Assembly: GCA_041178545.1 (NCBI GenBank)
Contig: JBEGVB010000211.1
Coordinates: 1-10,057, forward strand
DNA from: JBEATZ01 sp041178545
GTDB lineage: Bacteria > Planctomycetota > UBA1135 > UBA2386
Direction of reading: 5' to 3'
DNA length: 10,057 nucleotides
Positions 1 through 5,642 of the stretch are shown piece by piece. Position numbers and translations under genes: made by a program. How positions within the stretch are numbered: the stretch's first letter is position 1; every line of letters starts with the position of its first letter. The notes beneath the pieces are model-generated. The model searched no databases and was not told where the DNA came from. It saw only the letters and a program-made list of their open reading frames with translations.

Positions 1-1020
1 CCCCTCGTGCTCGCCACCGGCTCCCTTGCGCTGGCTGCCCGCACCCTGCCCCAGAACCTTGCGGTCGGTGCAGGGCTCGCGCTTGCGCTCAGCTCTTTCC
101 TCGGCGGCGTGCCGGATTGGCTGCTGGCGCGACCGCCCGACTCCCTCGCGACCGCCAACGGCAAGATCGTCGACGAGCGCGCGCACTACCACGACCAGCT
201 GGCACTCCGCGGCCCGCGCACGGGTGTGCCGAGGTTCGGCATCGTCAGCGAGGCCCTCGCGGCCCAGGGCATCACGCGCCGCGTGTACGAGGTGCGCGGC
301 GACATCGGGGTGCGCGGCTACCAGGCGGGCCCGCTCGTGCACGTCGTCGACCCTTGGCTCTGCGACCCGCTGCTGGTCCGGCTCCCGGCATGGGACCTCA
401 CCAACTGGCGCGTGGGCCACTACACGCGCAGGATCCCGGAGGGCTACCTCGAGTCGTTGGTGTCGGGTGAGAACCGCATCGTCGACCCCTACCTGCGGCA
501 GCCGTATGCGACGTTGCGCGAGGTCACGCGCGGCACGCTGTGGTCGCGGGCCCGGCTCGACGCGTTGGTCGACCTGTGGTTCGCCGAGGCGCGCGAACAC
601 CTCGCCGTCTACGCCACGGGCGGCTACCGCAGCCCGCCGCTGCAGGAGGTCGCGGCAACCGAGCTCATGGCCGCGCTGCCGACACCTTCTGCATGGTGTT
701 TCGGCGAGGGCCGCATCGTGAACGAGGGCGGACTCCTCGTCCGCCTGCCGGAGCCGGTCGCAGCAGGAGCCATCACCCTCTGGCTCGATGCCTGCGACGT
801 GTACGACGTGCGCCTCCTCTGGGGCACTGGGGAAGTGAGTCGCACGACGGTCCGCACCAGCACCGTGCCGTTCGCGGGCCACCTGCCCCACGTCCTGCCG
901 CCGCTGCCAACAGGAGCCCGCGTCGACGGCGTGCTGGTACGACAGGGCGCGGGCGACGAGGTGGGCCCGCCCAGCTCCGACCTCGTCTGGTCGGTGGGAC
1001 GCATCGAGCTGCCGCGGTGA
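1..1020 (+). CDS. AftB-like membrane glycosyltransferase, C-terminal part (5' end outside window)
   Basis: The frame is open from base 1, so the gene begins upstream; a GTG at 7 is only an internal codon. About 339 codons are visible. The first 35 or so are hydrophobic (nt 4-105) and look like the last membrane helix or helices of a polytopic protein. The rest is a soluble domain. Its central stretch (nt 301-540) has the pattern I associate with the extracytoplasmic domain of AftB-type arabinofuranosyltransferases and related GT-C proteins: a G-Y-x-A-G-P turn, V-D-P then D-P-L-L-x-R-L-P, W-R-x-G-H, R-x-I-P-E-G-Y, and finally a T-R-G segment. Such enzymes transfer sugars from polyprenyl-phosphate donors outside the cytoplasmic membrane. 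The catalytic N-terminal half is not in the window, so substrate and exact family are inferred. The gene converges on the minus-strand peptidase gene with a 16-bp gap. It ends in TGA inside the loop of a stem. An alternative is an uncharacterised polytopic membrane protein. Confidence 0.6.
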   Translation, partial: PLVLATGSLALAARTLPQNLAVGAGLALALSSFLGGVPDWLLARPPDSLATANGKIVDERAHYHDQLALRGPRTGVPRFGIVSEALAAQGITRRVYEVRGDIGVRGYQAGPLVHVVDPWLCDPLLVRLPAWDLTNWRVGHYTRRIPEGYLESLVSGENRIVDPYLRQPYATLREVTRGTLWSRARLDALVDLWFAEAREHLAVYATGGYRSPPLQEVAATELMAALPTPSAWCFGEGRIVNEGGLLVRLPEPVAAGAITLWLDACDVYDVRLLWGTGEVSRTTVRTSTVPFAGHLPHVLPPLPTGARVDGVLVRQGAGDEVGPPSSDLVWSVGRIELPR

Positions 1021-1027
1021 CCGCGGC
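1011..1027. terminator. Perfect stem with a stop codon as its loop, between convergent genes
   Basis: GCCGCGG (1011-1017) and CCGCGGC (1021-1027) form a perfect 7-bp stem. The three-base loop is exactly the TGA stop (1018-1020) of the plus-strand gene. On the minus strand the stem begins 9 nt after the stop of the peptidase gene (1037-1039), so it could end transcripts from both sides. Neither strand has a T-run after it, so it is not a textbook Rho-independent terminator. The termination role is inferred from position. Confidence 0.45.
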
Positions 1028-1036
1028 GCGCATAGG

Positions 1037-3436
1037 TCAGTCCGCCGGCTTCCGCAGGTACTGGTCGAGCCAGCGCACCATCTCGTGCAGGCAGTGCTGC
1101 ACGGACTCCCGAGCAGCGTACCCGTGGCTCTCGTGCGGCAGCATCACCAGCCGCGCAGTGCCGCCATGGCCCTTGACCGCCGCGTAGAAGCGCTGGCTCT
1201 GCACCGGGAACGTGCCTGGGTTGTTGTCGTCCTCGCCGTGGACCAGCAGGATCGGCTCGTTGACCTTGTGGGCGTTGGCGAAGGGCGACATCGCCTGGTA
1301 GACCTCGGGTGCCTCCCAGTAGGTGCGCTCCTCGTTCTGGAAGCCGAAGGGCGTGAGCGTGCGGTTGTAGGCACCGCTGCGCGCGATGCCGGTGGCGAAC
1401 AGGTCGGTGTGGCACAGCAGGTTGGCGGTCATGAACGCGCCATAGCTGTGGCCTGCGACCGCCATGTTGCCGCGCTCACCCACGCCATGGGCAACGAGCG
1501 CCTCGACGGCAGCCTCTGCGTTCCAGGTGAGCTGCTGCACGAACGTGTCGTTGGCGGTGCGGACCGGGCCGACGATGGGCATGGCCGCGTCGTCGAGCAC
1601 GGCATACCCGGCAAGCAGCAGCCAGAGGTGCGACGTGCCGCCGAGGCGCACGTAGCGGTTCGGGGAACCGCGCACCTGGCCTGCGTCGGAGGCCTGGTTG
1701 AACTCCTGCGGGTAGGCCCACACCAGCACCGGCAGCTTCCTGCCCGGCTGCCAGTCGGGCGGCAGGTAGAGCGTGCCGCTGAGCGGCACGCCGTCGGCAC
1801 GCTGGTAGCGCAGCAGGATCTTCTGCACCTTGGCGGTCAGTTCCGCGGCAGGGTCGACGAACGTGGTCAGCTGCTGCCACCGGGACCGGTCCGGGTTCGC
1901 GAGGTCCACGGCAAAGCTGTTGCGCGGCTCCTTGGGTGACTCGCTGCCCACGAGGATGCGACTGCCATCTGCATCGAGGAACGCGACGAACGTCTCGTAC
2001 CGACCGTCCGCGCACTGGAACAAGCGCTGCTTCTCGTTGGTGGCGAGGTCCCAGCGGTCCAGGAACGGCAGGTCGCCGTCCTTCGTCGCACCCTGCCCTG
2101 CGAGGTAGACGGCAGTGCCGTCCTGACGCAGGAAGGTGCGTCCACGCGCGTCCGTGCGCACCACCGGCTGGCCTGGGTCCCCGTACGCGTCCTGCGTGGA
2201 ACGTTCCAACAGGAGCTGCGGGGCCTTGGCCCGGTCGACTGCATCCAGCCGCCAGGTGCGCTGCCTGCGCGTGTTGCGGTCGAACTCGGTGAGCAACGCG
2301 AGCACCCCGTCCTCACCGAACTGCAGTCCTTGCGCGCGGTGCTCGGTCCGGAGCCAGTCCACGGGCTCGGCGCCGGCAACGCAGGTCCGCACGGCGTCCC
2401 GGAGCGCAACCTTGGCCTTGGGGTCGCCGCCGTCGAGGGCCTCGGTCCACACCAGGGTGCGGGGCTGGCTCGGCAGCCAGCGCACCCCACGCGGTCCCGT
2501 CGGCACACCGCCGATGGGCACCGTCTCCTGCAGCGGCTGCTCCGCGACCTGCTGCACCGTCCTGCCCTGCAGGTCCCACACCGCCGTGCGGCGCGGGAAG
2601 CTGCTGACCGGGACCAGGTAGGAGAACGGCTTATCGACGGTGGAGACCAGCAGCAGCGAGCCGTCCGGCGACGGAGCCGTGGACGCCACCCGCGCGGGAG
2701 CCCCGACCTTGGTGACCGCACCCGCGAGGTCCACCAGGGCGAGCTGCGAGGTCGCGTGGAAGTCGAACAACGCTGCGTCGTGGTCGTCCTGCAGCAGGTC
2801 CTGGAAGGTGCGGACCTGCGCCTTGGTGCCGCGGTTCTCCTGCACCACGGGGCCCGTGGGCGCCTTGGGCGCAGGAGGTTCGCTGCCGCCCAGCGAGAGC
2901 GTGCACAGCAAGGTGCGCTGGTCGGGCATCCACCGCACCGGGTCGCCCAGCACGGCGTTCAGTCGCACGCCGGGAACGAGCGTGGCAGCGCGCTTCTCCA
3001 CGTCCACCAGCCAGAGCTCGATGCCCTTGTCCGTCGCGCGCGGCGCCGCGACCCACGCGCCGTCGGCCGACCACTCGGTCCCGAGCCAGTGTCCCTCGCC
3101 GAGCGGCAGCACCCACTCGGTGCCGTCTGCAACGGAACGAAGCACGATCCTCGTCGTGCGGGCCCCGAGCTGCGGCCCCTGCACCAACGGGTCGATGCGC
3201 AACCCTGCCAGCTTGCGGTGCACACGGGCCTGGACCTCGATCGAGGGCATGCCCTCGCGGTGGGCCATCACCAACCAGCGCCTGCAGGGACTCAGCCCGA
3301 CCGTGGGCAGCGGCTCTGCGTCCACCAGGCGTGCGATGGGCTCCGGCGGCCGCTGCCAACCCGTGGCTTCCTGGCCGAGGGCATGGACGCACAGGACCAA
3401 CGGGAAGAACACTCCGAACCGCAGCAGCTCGCGCAT
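1037..3436 (-). CDS. Secreted S9 family serine peptidase, glutamyl endopeptidase (GEP, S9D) type
   Basis: The protein has 799 aa. Residues 1-21 form a Sec signal peptide: an R/R-flanked hydrophobic core ending A-L-G before Q22, so it is probably exported. Residues of about 30-540 resemble the beta-propeller of prolyl-oligopeptidase relatives. Residues of about 545-795 are the alpha/beta-hydrolase catalytic domain. The visible triad is Ser664 in G-H-S-Y-G, Asp737 (or Asp736) in H-G-E-D-D-N-N-P-G-T, and His771 in E-S-H-G-Y. The segments R-S-G-A-Y-N-R-T-L-T-P-F-G-F-Q and D-N-N-P-G-T separate the GEP/S9D type (as in plant chloroplast glutamyl endopeptidase) from dipeptidyl peptidases. Known members cleave after Glu in peptides and unfolded proteins; Glu specificity here is inferred. 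The ATG is supported by an AAGGAG 7 nt upstream and by the signal peptide directly after it. It lies 52 bp downstream of the Minf_1886-type gene and may be cotranscribed with it. Confidence 0.9.
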   Translation of the reverse strand: MRELLRFGVFFPLVLCVHALGQEATGWQRPPEPIARLVDAEPLPTVGLSPCRRWLVMAHREGMPSIEVQARVHRKLAGLRIDPLVQGPQLGARTTRIVLRSVADGTEWVLPLGEGHWLGTEWSADGAWVAAPRATDKGIELWLVDVEKRAATLVPGVRLNAVLGDPVRWMPDQRTLLCTLSLGGSEPPAPKAPTGPVVQENRGTKAQVRTFQDLLQDDHDAALFDFHATSQLALVDLAGAVTKVGAPARVASTAPSPDGSLLLVSTVDKPFSYLVPVSSFPRRTAVWDLQGRTVQQVAEQPLQETVPIGGVPTGPRGVRWLPSQPRTLVWTEALDGGDPKAKVALRDAVRTCVAGAEPVDWLRTEHRAQGLQFGEDGVLALLTEFDRNTRRQRTWRLDAVDRAKAPQLLLERSTQDAYGDPGQPVVRTDARGRTFLRQDGTAVYLAGQGATKDGDLPFLDRWDLATNEKQRLFQCADGRYETFVAFLDADGSRILVGSESPKEPRNSFAVDLANPDRSRWQQLTTFVDPAAELTAKVQKILLRYQRADGVPLSGTLYLPPDWQPGRKLPVLVWAYPQEFNQASDAGQVRGSPNRYVRLGGTSHLWLLLAGYAVLDDAAMPIVGPVRTANDTFVQQLTWNAEAAVEALVAHGVGERGNMAVAGHSYGAFMTANLLCHTDLFATGIARSGAYNRTLTPFGFQNEERTYWEAPEVYQAMSPFANAHKVNEPILLVHGEDDNNPGTFPVQSQRFYAAVKGHGGTARLVMLPHESHGYAARESVQHCLHEMVRWLDQYLRKPAD

Positions 3437-3443
3437 GGATGGG

Positions 3444-3449
3444 CTCCTT
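3444..3449 (-). promoter_or_regulatory. Ribosome binding site of the S9D peptidase gene
   Basis: The minus strand reads AAGGAG, then 7 nt, then ATG at 3436-3434. It is one of only two clear Shine-Dalgarno sequences in the window and fixes the peptidase start. Confidence 0.8.
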
Positions 3450-3488
3450 GCGCCCTTCTACGCGGCGGTGCCGGGTACTGCCAGCGCC

Positions 3489-3914
3489 TCAGCTGCGGTG
3501 CTCGCGGATCCGGGCGAGTTGCTCGCGGTGCTTGTCCGCGAACGCGCGGTCGAAGTCGACGCCGTCACTGAAGTCGAGGCGCGAGTCGCTCTCACGGCGG
3601 CTCAACAGTCCGGCATCGATCAGGTTGAAGACGATCTCGCCGAAGTCCTCCGAACCGTGGACACCCCAGCGGGCGAAGACCAGCGTGGCAAGCGGGCCGA
3701 ACAGCTCGGCTGCGTGGTCGCGGAGACCCTCGAGCAGTTCGCGGGCACCCACGTGGCGGTCCTCGCCGGTGAGGGCGTCACGGCCGAGCCTCGCCATCGT
3801 GTGGTCGAGCCCGTCGAGGACGAAGAAGTAGGCGTTGCGGGCGAACCTGCGGTCGCGCTGCTGGACCTCGAGGATCTTCTCCTCGAGCAGGTCGTGTTCG
3901 GTGGCAGTGGCCAT
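3489..3914 (-). CDS. Minf_1886 / Verruc_Plancto-restricted family protein, function unknown
   Basis: This 141-aa soluble protein has no signal peptide or membrane segment. It follows the pattern I know for the Minf_1886 family (TIGR04138 type). The N-terminal E-E-K-I-x-E-V-x-x-R-D-x-R-F (about 11-24) runs into A-Y-F-F-V. Next come H-V-G-A-R-E-L-L-E-G (about 54-63), F-G-P-L-A (about 72-76) and W-G-V-H-G-S-E-D-F-G-E-I-V-F-N-L-I (about 83-99), and finally a D-F-x-D-G-x-D-F-D-R-A-F tail. The family is known mainly from Planctomycetes and Verrucomicrobia and has no established function, so none is proposed. The ATG at 3914 places the conserved block near the N-terminus as expected, although the sequence before it has no clear Shine-Dalgarno. 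It lies between holB (133-bp gap with several dyads) and the peptidase gene (52-bp gap). Confidence 0.85.
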   Translation of the reverse strand: MATATEHDLLEEKILEVQQRDRRFARNAYFFVLDGLDHTMARLGRDALTGEDRHVGARELLEGLRDHAAELFGPLATLVFARWGVHGSEDFGEIVFNLIDAGLLSRRESDSRLDFSDGVDFDRAFADKHREQLARIREHRS

Positions 3915-3938
3915 GGTCGTTGGGGAAGTGCCCGGGGA

Positions 3939-3956
3939 CCCTTGGGTACCCGAGGG
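3939..3956. repeat. 18-bp near-perfect palindrome upstream of the Minf_1886-family gene
   Basis: CCCTT-GGGTACCC-GAGGG is symmetrical around the TA at 3947-3948, with one mismatched pair (3943/3952). Its edge lies 24 bp upstream of the ATG at 3914. Its size and place fit an operator for a dimeric regulator, but no regulator is evident nearby and GC-rich spacers give such dyads by chance more often. Confidence 0.3.
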
Positions 3957-3966
3957 CCTTAGTGGA

Positions 3967-3981
3967 CCTGAGCAACTCAGG
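3967..3981. repeat. Short perfect stem in the holB to Minf_1886 spacer
   Basis: CCTGAG, loop CAA, CTCAGG gives a 6-bp perfect stem. Two more G-C pairs are possible if A3966 is bulged. It lies in the 133-bp spacer 3915-4047, with no T-run on either side. The role is unknown; it could mark the end of the holB transcript or form part of the next gene's leader. Confidence 0.35.
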
Positions 3982-3993
3982 CCCCCGTGCTAT

Positions 3994-4010
3994 CGGCCCG
4001 GCAGGGGCCG
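3994..4010. repeat. 6-bp GC stem in the holB to Minf_1886 spacer
   Basis: CGGCCC (3994-3999) pairs with GGGCCG (4005-4010) around a GGCAG loop. It is the third of four dyads in this spacer counted from the left. Its sequence is simple and very GC-rich, so chance is a real possibility. Confidence 0.25.
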
Positions 4011-4020
4011 CCCTTGAGCG

Positions 4021-4039
4021 GGTCCGGCACGGCCGGACC
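4021..4039 (-). terminator. Stem-loop just after holB, candidate terminator
   Basis: GGTCCGGC (4021-4028) and GCCGGACC (4032-4039) form a perfect 8-bp stem with a 3-nt loop. On the minus strand it starts 8 nt after the holB stop (4048-4050). Position and stability suggest it ends the dnaA-like/tmk/holB transcript or stabilises its 3' end. No T-run follows, so intrinsic termination is not certain. Confidence 0.45.
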
Positions 4040-4047
4040 GGACAGCC

Positions 4048-5019
4048 TCAGCGGCGGTCGCCCAGCACCCGCAGCAGCATGCCCGAGAGGGCCTGGTCTG
4101 CCGGGATGTGCAGGTCCAGGTCCCGGCTTGCGTCCAGGGCGTGTTCCAGCAGGCGGGCCCAGGGCTCCGCCCCTGCCAGCCCTGCAGCAGCCACCCCCTG
4201 GCGCATCCGCTGCTGCACCAACGCACGGAACACCGCCAGGAAGCCCTGGGCAGCCGCAGCGGCGTCGCGCCCCGTCCCCGCACCCTCCAGCGCCCGGCGG
4301 GCCGTCTCCACCGGCTTCAGGCCGGCACCGGCATCCAGGACCAGCGCGACCAGTTCGTGGTGCAGCGCAGACTGCGGCGAGCAGAGGGCGAGCGCGAAAC
4401 CAAGGCTTCCCTGTGCCAGTTCGACGGCACGCGCGTGCAGTGCCGCACGGTCAGGGAGTCGGCGCCGCAGCTCTGCGGCCAGCAGCGAGTCCTCCAGCGG
4501 ACGCAGCCGCAGCCGCTGCACCCGGGACAGCACCGTCGGCGGCATGCCCTCGGGGTGCGAGGTGGCAAGCAGCAGCCAGGTGGCCTGCCCGGGCTCCTCC
4601 AGCGTCTTCAGCAACGCGTTGTGCCCCTCCTCGTTGAGCCGGTCGGCAGGGTCGATCTGCAGCACGCGCGCGCCGCCCTCCACCGGCCGGAGGTACAGCA
4701 CCTCGATGCTCTCGCGCACCGCACGGATCGGGATGTCGTGCTTGTCCTCCGGGAGCGTCAGCAGGTGGACGTCGGGGTGCTGGCGCCGCGCGACACGGCG
4801 GCAGGTGCGGCAGAGCCCGCAGGGTCCGTCTGCGTCGATGTCCGAGGGGCACAGCAGCGCCGCTGTGAGCCAGCCCAGTGCCGTGCTCTTGCCTGCGCCC
4901 GGGGGCCCCTCCACCAGGACCGCGTGCGGCAGCTTCCCGGACCGCGCCAGCCGCAGCAGACGCTGCAGCTCGGCACCCTGGCCCATCGGCAGCACCGGCC
5001 CGGCCGAGGCCGTGGTCAC
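4048..5019 (-). CDS. holB: DNA polymerase III delta' subunit
   Basis: The protein has 323 aa from a GTG start. The delta' subunit belongs to the clamp loader that opens the beta sliding clamp and sets it on primed DNA. Visible features are a Walker A G-P-P-G-A-G-K-S (38-45); a zinc-module cysteine set C57, C67, C70 and C73; I-D-P-A-D-R-L-N (about 122-129) at the Walker B position; N-A-L-L-K-T-L-E-E-P (134-143), typical of clamp-loader subunits; and S-R-V (165-167) in place of the usual S-R-C. The catalytic Glu of Walker B is replaced by Pro124, which fits delta' being a non-hydrolysing subunit. The frame stays open upstream, but the GTG at 5019-5017 overlaps the tmk stop as GTGA and gives a normal N-terminus before the P-loop. 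Family length is about 300-340 aa. It is the third gene of a coupled unit with the dnaA-like gene and tmk. Confidence 0.9.
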   Translation of the reverse strand: MTTASAGPVLPMGQGAELQRLLRLARSGKLPHAVLVEGPPGAGKSTALGWLTAALLCPSDIDADGPCGLCRTCRRVARRQHPDVHLLTLPEDKHDIPIRAVRESIEVLYLRPVEGGARVLQIDPADRLNEEGHNALLKTLEEPGQATWLLLATSHPEGMPPTVLSRVQRLRLRPLEDSLLAAELRRRLPDRAALHARAVELAQGSLGFALALCSPQSALHHELVALVLDAGAGLKPVETARRALEGAGTGRDAAAAAQGFLAVFRALVQQRMRQGVAAAGLAGAEPWARLLEHALDASRDLDLHIPADQALSGMLLRVLGDRR

Positions 5020-5642
5020 CGGAGCAACCGCTCCACGCGGCGCCAGAGGTCCTGGTGCACCGCCTCCGCACCGTGGCTCGCGTCCACCACCTGGCAGCTG
5101 CCGTCCGTGCGTGCGTAGTCGAGGTAGGCATCGCGCACCGCGGCATGGAACATCATGCCGCGCTCCTCGAAGCGGTCGCCGCGGCGCCCGGTGCGGCGCG
5201 ATGCGGCGACCTCGGCGGCAACGTCCAGCACCAGGATCGCGTCCGGCATCGTGCTGCCGTGCGCGCGTCGTGTGACCTCGAGCACGAACTCGCGGTCCAC
5301 GCCCTGTGGGTGGCCGCCGCACTGGTAGGCGATCGTGCTCACGAAGCACCGCTCCACCACCACGTCCTCGTTGCGTTGCAGTGCGGGCGCGATGACCTGG
5401 CGCACCAACTCGGCGCGGGCCGCCGTGAACAGCAGGGCCTCCGAGAGCGGCTCGAGACGGACCTCCTGGTCGAGCAGCAGGGACCGCAGCAGCTCTCCCA
5501 CTGGGGTCGAGCCAGGCTCGCGCAGGTGCAACACCGTGCGGCCGAGCGAGCGCAGCCGGGCCACCAGCAACCCGGCTTGCGTGCTCTTGCCGCAGCCGTC
5601 GGGCCCGTCCAGCACCACATAGGTGCCACGCGCCCCGCTCAC
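5016..5642 (-). CDS. tmk: Thymidylate kinase (dTMP kinase)
   Basis: The protein has 208 aa, normal for the family. It phosphorylates dTMP to dTDP with ATP in the cytoplasm, an essential step to dTTP. Visible features are a P-loop G-P-D-G-C-G-K-S-T (13-21); R-E-P-G-S-T-P-V-G-E (41-50), the dTMP-binding segment, with Ser45 where Gly is usual; E-R-C-F-V-S-T-I-A-Y-Q (97-107) where most bacteria have D-R-Y-x-x-S-T-x-A-Y-Q; and a LID region R-R-T-G-R-R-G-D-R-F-E (149-159). The Asp-to-Glu and Tyr-to-Cys changes in the DRY motif are mildly unusual. The frame is open far upstream, but the GTG at 5642-5640 overlaps the dnaA-like stop as GTGA. A GGAGGG sits 6 nt before it, and the P-loop then falls at the expected distance. 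Its end overlaps the holB start the same way. Confidence 0.92.
   Translation of the reverse strand: MSGARGTYVVLDGPDGCGKSTQAGLLVARLRSLGRTVLHLREPGSTPVGELLRSLLLDQEVRLEPLSEALLFTAARAELVRQVIAPALQRNEDVVVERCFVSTIAYQCGGHPQGVDREFVLEVTRRAHGSTMPDAILVLDVAAEVAASRRTGRRGDRFEERGMMFHAAVRDAYLDYARTDGSCQVVDASHGAEAVHQDLWRRVERLLR

Noticed and set aside
2631..2639. DnaA-box-like TTATCGACG
   Set aside because: Two mismatches to TTATCCACA, a single copy, inside peptidase coding sequence, with no AT-rich region or other boxes. It does not support an origin.
2330..3962. Plus-strand open frames of 413 and 440 codons over the peptidase and Minf_1886 genes
   Set aside because: Both cross two well-supported minus-strand genes in antisense, show low-complexity composition and match no family I know.
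3920..5275. 451-codon plus-strand open frame over holB and tmk
   Set aside because: It is a Ser/Arg/Pro-rich antisense shadow. Both minus-strand genes carry full family motifs.
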